Shown piece by piece: positions 1 through 6,606 of a stretch of 14,486 bases of DNA. Made by a program: the position numbers and the translations under genes. This stretch comes from JACQAI01 sp035507915. Lineage in GTDB: Bacteria > Pseudomonadota > Alphaproteobacteria > Elsterales > Elsteraceae. Each line of letters starts with the position of its first letter. Position 1 is the first letter of the stretch. The stretch covers positions 1 through 14,486 of the forward strand of contig DATJNS010000173.1 of the NCBI GenBank assembly GCA_035507915.1. Reading direction: 5' to 3'. Under the pieces are notes generated by a model. That model was not told the origin of the DNA, searched no databases, and was given only the letters and a program-made list of their open reading frames with translations.

Positions 1-1
1 G

Positions 2-2254
2 ATCTCGCCCAAGCTCAGGCTGCACAAGCAGTGGGACGCGCGGGTCGATCCCGTCACCTTCGAGGTGATCCGCCATGCGTTGTGGAACATCAACGAAGAG
101 CACGGCGCGACCATCCAGCGCATCTCGGGCTCGCCGGTCGCCATGTACGCGCTCGACCTCAATCCGTCGATCCTGACCGAGGACGCCGAGTTCGTGTTCT
201 TCGGGCCCTACATGCAATACATGTCGGGCGTCACCGACACCCAGGTGAAATGGATCCTCGAGCATCGCTCCGACAACCCGGGCATCCGCGAGGGCGACAT
301 GTTCCTCGCCAACGACCCGTGGGTCGGCGCAGCACACCAGCAGGACGTCATGCTGATCTGCCCGGTGTTCTGGCAAGGCGAGCTGTTCTGCTGGGTGACC
401 AACTGCCTGCACCAGTACGACATCGGCGGCATCACGCCGGGCAGCTTCTGCCCGTCGGCGCGCGACGCGTTCGACGAGGGCATCCTGATCCCGCCGATCA
501 AGATCATCGAGAACGACGAGATCCGCCGCGACATCGAAGAACTCTATCTGCGCGCCTCGCGCAAGCCCGAGATGGTCGCGCTCGACTTCCGCGCCCAGCT
601 CGCCGGCAACACGACGGCGCGCGCCCGCGTGCTCGAGCTGATCCGCCGCTACGGCGCCGCGACCGTCAAGGGCGTGATGAAGCGCATCATCGACAACGGC
701 GAGCGCGTGTTCCTGCAGAAGCTGTCGCGCCTGCCCGACGGCGTGTGGCGCGACCGCACCTACGTCGAGTGCTGCCGGCCGGGCGACCGGCGCATCCACC
801 GCGTCGTGCTGACCTGCCGCAAGGAGGGCGACCGCCTCGTGTTCGAGAACGAGGGCACTGCGCCGCAGGACGGCGCGATGAACGCGACCTACTCGGGCTG
901 GCGCGGCTCCATCATGGTGGCGGTCAACGAGCTCCTGTGCTGGGACCAGTATCTGTCGGTCGGCGGCGCGCTGCGCCACATCGTGTTCGACCCGTCGCCC
1001 GGCACGTTCAACTGCGCCGACTTCCCGGCCTCGGTGTCGACCGCGCCGATCCAGTCGATGGAGATCTCGCTCTACCCGGCCTACAACGTGATCTCGAAGA
1101 TGATCTATCCCGACGCCGAGATGCGCGACGACATCATGTGCATCGGCGGCACCAGCCAGTGGCCGGCGACCATCTTCCGCGGCACCGACCAGTGGGGCGA
1201 CCGCTACGGCTACCTGCTGGTCGATCCGATCGGCGGCGCGGTCGGCGCGTTCTCGCACCATGACGGCATCTCGACCGGCGGCCAGGCGCGCACGCCGATC
1301 TGCAAGCTGCCCAACATCGAGCACACCGAGCAGAATTTCCCGTTGTTGTTCCTCTATCGCAAGGAGGTGCCGGATTCCGGCGGCGCGGGACGCTTCCGCG
1401 GCGGCCTGTCGGCCGAGAGCTGCTTCATCCCGCACAACACCGACAGGATCACGCAGGACACGCTGTCCTCCGGCAACGCGCTGCCGACCTCGACCGGCAT
1501 GATGGGGGGCTACCCCGCGACGCCCAACGTCTACCGGTTCCTCAAGCATTCGAACGTGCTGGAGCGCCACAGCGCGCGCCGCATGGTCGAGGATCTGGGC
1601 GAGCTCACCGGCGAGCCCGTCGAGCTGCAGCTGCGCCAGGAGAACTTCATCCAGGAGCCGGCCGACGTCTACGCGGTGACCTGGTCGGCCGCCGGCGGCT
1701 TCGGCGACCCGATGGACCGCGACCCGGCGAGCGTCCAGGAGGACGTCGAGAACGGCGACGTCTCGGTCGCCTCGGCGCGCGCGCTCTACGGCGTGGTGCT
1801 CGATGCGGCGGGCGCGGTCGACCGCGCCGCGACCGACAAACTGCGCGCCGACACGCGCGCCGCGCGCGTCAAGCGCCACGGCGGCCAGGGACACAAGCTG
1901 CCGCGCAAGCTGTCGGGCCCGCCGGTGCTCCAGGTCACCGAGCACGTGGCGCTGCGGCTCGACGGCAACGCGCCGCATCTGACCTGTGCGCGCTGCGCGA
2001 CCGACCTCGGCCCGGCGAGCGCCAACTACAAGGACGGCTGCATCCGCGAGGACAACCCGATGACCGCCGGCAACCCGCACGCGCGCGCGCCCGAGCGCTT
2101 CATCGACGCCGCCCCGGTGTTCCGGCAGTTCTTCTGCCCCGGCTGCGGCGGCCTGGTCGAGAACGAGGTCGCCACCACCGACGATCCCCTGCTCGCCGAC
2201 ATCGAGCTGCACGATTTCGCGGTGCCCGGCCCGAAGCGCCAGGCGGCGGAGTAG
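2..2254 (+). CDS. Acetone/acetophenone carboxylase-type hydantoinase B (HyuB) subunit with fused C-terminal gamma-like zinc domain, 5'-truncated by window edge
   Basis: The frame is open from base 2, and the visible 750 residues begin before the usual HyuB opening (DPVTFEVIRHAL at residues 16-27), so the true start lies left of the window; the GTG at 65 falls inside the conserved start and is not it. The body is HyuB family: LANDPWVG, then HQQD (H112, D115) and HQYD (H137, D140), DSGGAGRFRGG, and SAAGGFGDP near the end of the domain. From memory, acetone carboxylase alpha binds Mn through His150, Asp153 and His175; the H112-D115-H137 spacing is identical. After about residue 655 comes a separate Cys domain (C662, C665, C680, C712, C715; FFCPGCGG ... 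DIELHDF) resembling the acetone carboxylase gamma subunit (Acetone_carb_G). These enzymes carboxylate ketones with ATP, together with a HyuA-type partner that is probably upstream. The substrate is unknown. Family call strong; carboxylase rather than hydantoinase/oxoprolinase is inferred from the metal motif and fusion. Confidence 0.85.
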   Translation: MSPKLRLHKQWDARVDPVTFEVIRHALWNINEEHGATIQRISGSPVAMYALDLNPSILTEDAEFVFFGPYMQYMSGVTDTQVKWILEHRSDNPGIREGDMFLANDPWVGAAHQQDVMLICPVFWQGELFCWVTNCLHQYDIGGITPGSFCPSARDAFDEGILIPPIKIIENDEIRRDIEELYLRASRKPEMVALDFRAQLAGNTTARARVLELIRRYGAATVKGVMKRIIDNGERVFLQKLSRLPDGVWRDRTYVECCRPGDRRIHRVVLTCRKEGDRLVFENEGTAPQDGAMNATYSGWRGSIMVAVNELLCWDQYLSVGGALRHIVFDPSPGTFNCADFPASVSTAPIQSMEISLYPAYNVISKMIYPDAEMRDDIMCIGGTSQWPATIFRGTDQWGDRYGYLLVDPIGGAVGAFSHHDGISTGGQARTPICKLPNIEHTEQNFPLLFLYRKEVPDSGGAGRFRGGLSAESCFIPHNTDRITQDTLSSGNALPTSTGMMGGYPATPNVYRFLKHSNVLERHSARRMVEDLGELTGEPVELQLRQENFIQEPADVYAVTWSAAGGFGDPMDRDPASVQEDVENGDVSVASARALYGVVLDAAGAVDRAATDKLRADTRAARVKRHGGQGHKLPRKLSGPPVLQVTEHVALRLDGNAPHLTCARCATDLGPASANYKDGCIREDNPMTAGNPHARAPERFIDAAPVFRQFFCPGCGGLVENEVATTDDPLLADIELHDFAVPGPKRQAAE

Positions 2255-2266
2255 GCCTCAGCATCA

Positions 2267-2306
2267 CCCCCCATCCCTCCCCCCCGTGAGGGGGAGGGAT
2301 GGGTGG
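2267..2306. repeat. C/G-rich inverted repeat downstream of the HyuB gene
   Basis: The arms 2267-2283 and 2290-2306 are complementary with one mismatch around the loop CCGTGA; the core ATCCCTCCCCC pairs with GGGGGAGGGAT. It begins 12 bp after the HyuB stop. This C-tract/G-tract palindrome looks like dispersed intergenic repeats found in many copies in alphaproteobacterial genomes. The hairpin could stop transcription or stabilise the mRNA end, but no T-run follows on either strand. Confidence 0.6.
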
Positions 2307-2329
2307 GGGGATGGACGACCCGGTCCAGC

Positions 2330-2354
2330 GACATGAGCAAGCCCTGCTCATGTC
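2330..2354. terminator. Perfect 10-bp hairpin between convergent genes, possible terminator
   Basis: GACATGAGCA (2330-2339) and TGCTCATGTC (2345-2354) are perfect inverted repeats around the 5-nt loop AGCCC. It is followed on the plus strand by ACGTTT, so the U-tract is poor. The position 75 bp past the HyuB stop suits a terminator, but the regular palindrome could equally be a repeat element or a protein site. Confidence 0.4.
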
Positions 2355-2437
2355 ACGTTTGATCTGCGACACCTCTCTTCATGATCGCGCGCAGAGATAT
2401 GGACGACGGACGTGTGCCCGCACGTCGGCGGGGAGAG

Positions 2438-2466
2438 GCCCTGCATCCAGCCTGCTGGAACAGGGC
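2438..2466 (-). terminator. Interrupted hairpin just after the DUF72 gene, possible terminator
   Basis: GCCCTG (2438-2443) pairs with CAGGGC (2461-2466), and inside it CCAG (2447-2450) pairs with CTGG (2455-2458), leaving a small internal loop. It starts 14 bp beyond the DUF72 stop in that gene's direction. No U-tract follows, so this is a weak terminator candidate. Confidence 0.3.
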
Positions 2467-2479
2467 GCGTGCCCCGCGC

Positions 2480-3274
2480 CTACCGTCCCAGCCGCTCGAT
2501 CATCGCCATGGCGGCGGCGGGGTTGCGCTCCTTGGCGCCGCTGATGAAGTAGATGAAACAGTCGCGGGTGTTGGCCTTGGCGGCCGGCTTGTCCGACAGG
2601 CGCTTGGCGTCGGCCGGCTCGCGGCCGGCCGCCCATTCGCCGATGCGCTTGGCCCAGCGGTCGAGATCCTTCTTGGGGTAGCCGGTCGCCTCGTCGGCCT
2701 GGGCGCGCTCGAGCCGCGCATAGACGAAATCGGCGGTCAGGTCCTCGGCGAGCGCGTGCTTGTCCGATTCGACGATGGCGTTGGCGACCTTGTGCTCGCG
2801 CAAGAGCGCGATGAAGCGGGGGTCCGAGAAGCTCGGGTGGCGCGCCTCGACGACGTGGCGCAGGCGCCGGCCGTCGCGCTCGGCCGGCAGCAGGGCAAGG
2901 AAGGCGCCGAAATCGTCCGGGTCGAACTTGGTGAACGGCGCGAACTGCCACAGCATGGGGCCGAGCTTGTCGCCCAGGGTCAGCGGCCCCGAGGCGAGGA
3001 AGCGCTCGATCGACGGGCCGGCCTCGGCGAGCGGCTTGCGGTGGGTGGCGTAGCGCGGGCCCTTGAGCGCGAACACGAAGCCTTTCGGCACCTCGCTCGC
3101 CCACTTCGTGAAGCTCGCCGGGCTCTGGGTGCGATAGAACGTGCCGTTGATCTCGATCGAGCTCAGGTGCTCGGCGGCGTAGGCGAGCTCGCGCGCCTGC
3201 GGCAACCCCTTGGGGTAGAACACGCCGCGCCAGGGCGCGAACGTCCAGCCGCCGATGCCGACATGGATCGTCAT
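2480..3274 (-). CDS. DUF72 family protein (YecE-like TIM barrel)
   Basis: This 264-residue protein opens with the DUF72 signature IHVGIGGWTFAPWRGVFYP and continues with IEINGTFYR, FVFALKGPRYATH, LGPMLWQFAPF, HVVEARHPSF and, near the end, FIYFISGAKERNPAAA. The length fits the family (about 240-300 residues) and the barrel looks complete. I chose the ATG at 3274 because the conserved N-terminus starts there; the longer frame to 3337 adds 21 unconserved residues. The biochemical role of DUF72 proteins is not established. It is divergent from the chemoreceptor gene, with a 192-bp spacer, and convergent with the HyuB gene, so it is probably monocistronic. A perfect 12-bp palindrome, GCGCCATGGCGC (3296-3307), lies 22 bp upstream of the start; it may be chance in such GC-rich DNA. 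Confidence 0.88.
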   Translation of the reverse strand: MTIHVGIGGWTFAPWRGVFYPKGLPQARELAYAAEHLSSIEINGTFYRTQSPASFTKWASEVPKGFVFALKGPRYATHRKPLAEAGPSIERFLASGPLTLGDKLGPMLWQFAPFTKFDPDDFGAFLALLPAERDGRRLRHVVEARHPSFSDPRFIALLREHKVANAIVESDKHALAEDLTADFVYARLERAQADEATGYPKKDLDRWAKRIGEWAAGREPADAKRLSDKPAAKANTRDCFIYFISGAKERNPAAAMAMIERLGR

Positions 3275-3365
3275 GGAAGGCCCGTCATGTAAAGAGCGCC
3301 ATGGCGCCCAGCCTAGCGTGCCCTCGCGCGCGGGCAAGCCGAAGCGACATGCGGCTTTCCGCGGA

Positions 3366-3393
3366 TTGACCCATACGCTTCATTTGTTTGATT
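3366..3393 (+). promoter_or_regulatory. Weak sigma70-like promoter candidate for the chemoreceptor gene
   Basis: TTGACC (3366-3371) is followed after 16 bp by TTGATT (3388-3393), inside the only AT-richer pocket of the 192-bp divergent spacer and about 70 bp before the chemoreceptor ATG. The -35 match is good (5 of 6) and the -10 match poor (3 of 6). Confidence 0.25.
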
Positions 3394-3466
3394 CATTCTG
3401 CGCAAGGCGGTAGGTGTGGCGGCCCGGTCGGCGCTGCCGGGTCTCGACCCCGAATAAGGTGCAACC

Positions 3467-5470
3467 ATGGCATCGTTCCTCGGCATCAGGACCCGGATCA
3501 ACGGCGGTTTCGGCCTCCTGGTCGTGCTCAGCCTCGGGCTCGCCGGTTTCGCGTTCTGGCAGCTCTCGGGCATCGGCGGCCAGGTCGCGCGCATGAGCGC
3601 GCTGTCCGAGCTCGACTCGCGGGCCGCGGCGATCGGCGACAGCTTCGAGGCGATCCGTTTCGCCATGCTGCGCTTCCGCGCCTTCGGGGACGGCTCGGAG
3701 CTCGAGCACGCCGCCGAGGCCGAGGTGCGCGCCGGGCATCTGCTCGACGAAGCCCAGCACACCAGCCTGTCGGACGAGCGTCGCCGGGCCTACGAGACCC
3801 TGGCGCAGGCGATCGGCGGGCTGCGCGTCAACCGCGAGACGCTGGCCGCCTCGGCCCAGCAGATGCAGGCCGACCGGGCGAAGCTCAGCACGGCGGGCGA
3901 CACGCTGACCCAGAGCGTCGACAAGCTGAGCGAGGCCGCGGCCGCCGCCAACACCCAGATCGTCGCCGCGGCCAGCCGGCTCGACCGCAGCTTCCAGCTG
4001 GTGCGCGTCGGGGTGTGGCGCTTCCTCGCCAGCAAGGACCCGACGGCGATCGACCTGATCAAGCGCAACGCGCCGCGCGCTTTGCAGCAGCTCGACGCGC
4101 TCGGCGCGGCCGACCTGCCCGAGGCGGTGCGCGCGCAGATCGACCCCGTGCGCAGCGCGCTCACCGACTACACCCAGACCTTCGAGTCGCTGGCGGGCGC
4201 GACCTTGAAGAGCGAGAGCCTGTTCGACAAGGAGATCGTGCCGCGCATCGGCACGATCCAGGACACGCTCGAGAAGATCCAGGGCGCGCTCGGGCACGAC
4301 CTGGTCGGCGTCCGGCAGGAGACCGAGGCGAGGATCGCCGACACCATGACGTTGCAGAAGCTGATCGGCGGCGCCGTGCTGCTGATCGGGATCGTGTGCG
4401 CCGTGCTGATCAGCCGCAGCGTCATCCATCCGATCGCCGGCATCACGGCGGCGATGGGCAAGATCGCCGACGGCGACAACTCGGTCGCGATTCCGTCGCG
4501 CGACAATACCGACGAGATCGGCGCGATGGCGCGCGCGCTCGAGGTGCTCAAGCAGGCGTCGGTGGAACGCGCGCGCCTGCGCGAGGAGCAGAAGCAGCGC
4601 GAGGAGGCCGCCGCCGCCGAGCGCCGCCAGTCGATGATCGCGCTGGCCGACTCGTTCGAGCAGAACGTCGGCGGCATCGTTCAGGTGGTCGCCACGGCGG
4701 CGAGCCAGATGCAGGGCTCGGCGCGCTCGATGACCGGCACCGCCGAGGCGGTGACCAAGCGCGCCGCCCAGGTGTCGAACGCGTCGAGCCAGGCGAGCGC
4801 CAACGTCCAGACGGTGGCCTCGGCGACCGAGGAGCTGACCGCCTCGATCGGCGAGATCGGCCAGCAGGTCGAGCGCTCCTCGCAGATCGCCGCGCGCGCG
4901 GTCGAGGACGCCCGGCGCACCGACGTCACCGTCGAGAGCCTGGCCAAGGCCGCCGAGAAGATCGGCGAGGTCGTCGGCCTGATCCAGAACATCGCCGCGC
5001 AGACCAACCTGCTGGCGCTCAACGCGACCATCGAGGCGGCGCGCGCCGGCGACGCCGGCAAGGGCTTCGCTGTGGTCGCCTCGGAGGTCAAGAGCCTGGC
5101 CAACCAGACCGCGCAGGCAACCGAGGAGATCGCCACGCAGATCGGCGCGATCCAGACCACGACCGGCGAGGCCGTGACGGCGATCCGCGCGATCGGCGCG
5201 ACCATCGGCGAGATGAACCAGATCTCGGCCGCCATCGCCGCCGCGGTCGAGCAGCAGGGCGCGGCGACGCGCGACATCGCGGGCAACGTCGCCCAGGCGG
5301 CGCACGGCACCGACGAGGTGTCGACCAACATCGCCAGCGTTTCGCAGGCCTCCAACGAGGTCGGCAGCGCCGCCGGCCAGGTGCTGATCGCCGCCGAGGA
5401 GCTGGCGCGCCAGTCCGACCGCCTCAAGGGCGAGATGGCGAGCTTCCTGCGCACCGTCCGCGAGGCCTAG
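3467..5470 (+). CDS. Methyl-accepting chemotaxis protein
   Basis: This 667-residue membrane receptor passes ligand signals to CheA/CheW. TM1 spans about residues 15-35 after a basic stub. A helical periplasmic region of about 260 residues (37-298) follows, the size expected for an HBM-type sensor of two stacked four-helix bundles rather than a single 4HB of about 150. TM2 is about 299-316, and the HAMP domain about 317-370 contains the typical DEIGAMARAL. A charged helix (366-390) leads into the signalling coiled coil, whose hairpin tip is unmistakable: IAAQTNLLALNATIEAAR, then GDAGKGFAVVASEV (about 509-541). There is no C-terminal CheR-binding pentapeptide (NWETF type). The ATG at 3467 has AAGGTG about 6 bp upstream. 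It appears monocistronic. No che genes are in the window, and the ligand cannot be read from sequence; catabolic neighbours make an organic acid or aromatic plausible, but that is a guess. Confidence 0.95.
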   Translation: MASFLGIRTRINGGFGLLVVLSLGLAGFAFWQLSGIGGQVARMSALSELDSRAAAIGDSFEAIRFAMLRFRAFGDGSELEHAAEAEVRAGHLLDEAQHTSLSDERRRAYETLAQAIGGLRVNRETLAASAQQMQADRAKLSTAGDTLTQSVDKLSEAAAAANTQIVAAASRLDRSFQLVRVGVWRFLASKDPTAIDLIKRNAPRALQQLDALGAADLPEAVRAQIDPVRSALTDYTQTFESLAGATLKSESLFDKEIVPRIGTIQDTLEKIQGALGHDLVGVRQETEARIADTMTLQKLIGGAVLLIGIVCAVLISRSVIHPIAGITAAMGKIADGDNSVAIPSRDNTDEIGAMARALEVLKQASVERARLREEQKQREEAAAAERRQSMIALADSFEQNVGGIVQVVATAASQMQGSARSMTGTAEAVTKRAAQVSNASSQASANVQTVASATEELTASIGEIGQQVERSSQIAARAVEDARRTDVTVESLAKAAEKIGEVVGLIQNIAAQTNLLALNATIEAARAGDAGKGFAVVASEVKSLANQTAQATEEIATQIGAIQTTTGEAVTAIRAIGATIGEMNQISAAIAAAVEQQGAATRDIAGNVAQAAHGTDEVSTNIASVSQASNEVGSAAGQVLIAAEELARQSDRLKGEMASFLRTVREA

Positions 5471-5501
5471 GAAGGCGTTTGACCGTCGACTGCAACGATA
5501 T

Positions 5502-5581
5502 CGTCATGCCCGCGAAAGCGGCATCCAGAGCCACGAGCACCGCTGCTCGACTCCTGGATCCCCGCTTGCGCGGGGATGACG
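5502..5581. repeat. 80-bp palindromic intergenic repeat (REP/RPE-like)
   Basis: The outer ends CGTCAT (5502-5507) and ATGACG (5576-5581) are complementary. The left arm contains GCCCGCGAAAGCGG and CATCCAG; the right arm contains CTGGATCCCCGC and GCGCGGGGATGACG. A central hairpin CGAGCA (5534-5539) / TGCTCG (5544-5549) sits between them. Each arm is also partly self-complementary, so the RNA could form a cruciform-like stem. This matches the CGTCAT...ATGACG dispersed repeats abundant between genes in Alphaproteobacteria. It ends 13 bp before the ridA-like Shine-Dalgarno and separates that gene from the chemoreceptor. Confidence 0.8.
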
Positions 5582-5607
5582 GTGACCGCAATTCGGGGAG
5601 GATCGTC

Positions 5608-6009
5608 ATGAGCGTCGCCAAGCAAGCCATGCTGCCCCAGGGGCTCGCCAAGCCGAAGGGCGTGTGGTCGACCGTCGTCGCCGCCAAGCCCGGCACCATG
5701 GTGTTCATCTCGGGGCTGGTCGCGACCAACGACGCCGGCGAGGTGGTCGGCGTGGGCGACATCGCCGCGCAGACGCGTCAGGTCTGCGAGAACCTGCGCA
5801 CCGCGGTGCGCGCGGCCGGCGGCGAGCTCGAGGACATCATGCGGGTCGACGTCTACACGCGCGAGATCGCACCCGCCGCCTTCCAGAAGATCCATGCGGT
5901 GCGCCGCGAGTTCTTTCCGAGCGAGCCGCCGGCCTCGACCATGGTCCAGGTCAGCGGCCTGGTCGACGAGCGCTATCTGATCGAGATCAACGCCATCGCG
6001 GTGATCTGA
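5608..6009 (+). CDS. RidA/YjgF/YER057c/UK114 family protein lacking the catalytic arginine
   Basis: This 133-residue protein has the usual length and fold markers of Rid proteins: MVFISGLVAT (31-40), GDIAAQTRQVCENLRTAV (50-67), VDVYTREI (80-87), FQKIHAVRREFF (92-103) and a terminal IEINAIAV. RidA proper hydrolyses reactive enamines and imines such as 2-aminoacrylate and needs an Arg in the PAR-(S/T)-x-V motif. Here that motif reads PASTMV, with Ser110 in place of Arg, as in Rid subfamilies reported to lack imine deaminase activity. A general RidA function should therefore not be assumed. The ATG at 5608 is supported by GGGGAGG at 5595-5601. It lies 138 bp after the chemoreceptor across a palindromic repeat, so it is probably a separate unit, and it is followed by a strong hairpin. 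Confidence 0.9.
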   Translation: MSVAKQAMLPQGLAKPKGVWSTVVAAKPGTMVFISGLVATNDAGEVVGVGDIAAQTRQVCENLRTAVRAAGGELEDIMRVDVYTREIAPAAFQKIHAVRREFFPSEPPASTMVQVSGLVDERYLIEINAIAVI

Positions 6010-6016
6010 CGGCGAA

Positions 6017-6044
6017 AGCGGCGCCGATGTGGATCGGCGCCGCT
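6017..6044. terminator. Perfect 12-bp GC-rich hairpin, likely bidirectional terminator
   Basis: AGCGGCGCCGAT (6017-6028) and ATCGGCGCCGCT (6033-6044) pair perfectly around the loop GTGG. The hairpin sits in the 67-bp gap between two convergent genes, 8 bp past the RidA stop. On the minus strand it is followed by TTTCGCC, a weak U-tract; on the plus strand there is none. Confidence 0.6.
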
Positions 6045-6076
6045 CGCGTCAGGCGATGTCGGATGCGCGCCGGCGA

Positions 6077-6439
6077 TCAGCCGCCGTGCGCGCCGGGACG
6101 ATATTTGGCGGTCGGATTGTCCTCCGACGGAACCGCGCCGGTGCCGGCCGGAGGCGGGCTCGTCGAGTAGCCGCTCGAGCCGTAGCTGCTGTTGGTTTGC
6201 GGCGCGACCTGTCCGGTGCTGGTCGATGCCGGACCTTGCGGCCCAGGCGCATAGGCGTTCGGCGCGCCGCCGGGGTTCGCCATGCTGCCGCCCGAGGTCG
6301 CGCTCGAGCCCGGCATGCCGGGATAGCCGGAGTTCGGGCTGGCCTGCGGATTGTCCGAGCCCGAGCTGCCCGAGGCGGCGTAGGCCGCGCCGCCCATCGT
6401 CAATGCGGCGACCGACGCCGCGATCAGCAATGCCTTCAT
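6077..6439 (-). CDS. Small secreted low-complexity (Ser/Gly/Pro-rich) hypothetical protein
   Basis: This 120-residue protein starts with a clear Sec signal peptide: basic MK, a hydrophobic stretch LLIAASVAALTMGGA, and a likely AYA-A cleavage after residue 21. The mature 99 residues are dominated by Ser, Gly, Pro, Asn and Ala, with Tyr-containing repeats of GYPG/GYST type and no cysteine. They look intrinsically disordered, and I recognise no domain. The ATG at 6439 was preferred to the longer frame (to 6571) because the signal peptide begins exactly there. It would be exported to the periplasm or beyond. A possible stress-type ECF promoter lies upstream (6479-6503). It is divergent from the maleylacetoacetate isomerase gene and convergent with the RidA-like gene. 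Function unknown; that it is a real gene is supported by the signal peptide and clean spacing. Confidence 0.75.
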   Translation of the reverse strand: MKALLIAASVAALTMGGAAYAASGSSGSDNPQASPNSGYPGMPGSSATSGGSMANPGGAPNAYAPGPQGPASTSTGQVAPQTNSSYGSSGYSTSPPPAGTGAVPSEDNPTAKYRPGAHGG

Positions 6440-6478
6440 GATCTGTCGTTCCCATCCTCTGTGTCGCACTCCGGGGGC

Positions 6479-6503
6479 AACGGGTCGCCGCATCAACAAT
6501 TCC
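6479..6503 (-). promoter_or_regulatory. EcfG-like (general stress sigma) promoter candidate upstream of the secreted protein
   Basis: Read on the minus strand, GGAAT (6503-6499) is followed after 16 bp by CGTT (6482-6479). The alphaproteobacterial general-stress EcfG consensus, from memory, is GGAAC-N16/17-CGTT, so there is one mismatch. The -10 element is about 40 bp before the ATG at 6439, a natural distance. Short motifs like this occur by chance, hence low confidence. Confidence 0.3.
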
Positions 6504-6594
6504 GTCTCGCTCGCGCGAATGCGTGGACAATTTGGATCGAAACCCGATAGCGTCCGCCCGACGACAAGCATCGACAGATCGTGTCGGCAAGCGC

Positions 6595-6600
6595 GGAGGA
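6595..6600 (+). promoter_or_regulatory. Shine-Dalgarno GGAGGA that fixes the isomerase start
   Basis: GGAGGA ends 6 bp before the ATG at 6607. This selects that ATG over the in-frame start at 6523, which would add 28 residues ahead of the GST fold. Confidence 0.7.
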
Positions 6601-6606
6601 ACGCTC

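Noticed and set aside
2381..3292. Plus-strand open frame of 303 codons opposite the DUF72 gene
   Set aside because: No recognisable motif and a shadow composition; the minus-strand frame is a textbook DUF72 protein.
3296..3307. Perfect palindrome GCGCCATGGCGC upstream of the DUF72 gene as an operator
   Set aside because: A 12-bp palindrome of this base composition is easily a chance event in such GC-rich DNA, and no matching regulator is nearby.
3380..5305. Long minus-strand open frame of 641 codons opposite the chemoreceptor gene
   Set aside because: Its translation is a monotonous Arg/Asp/Leu/Ala/Gly mixture with no domain, mirroring the codon pattern of the real gene on the plus strand, which is a clear chemotaxis receptor.
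3388..5607. Plus-strand open frame that runs through the chemoreceptor in another phase and joins the RidA-like gene as an apparent 873-residue fusion
   Set aside because: The upstream part is an Arg-rich out-of-phase shadow of the receptor. The RidA-like protein has its own ATG and strong Shine-Dalgarno, so there is no fusion.
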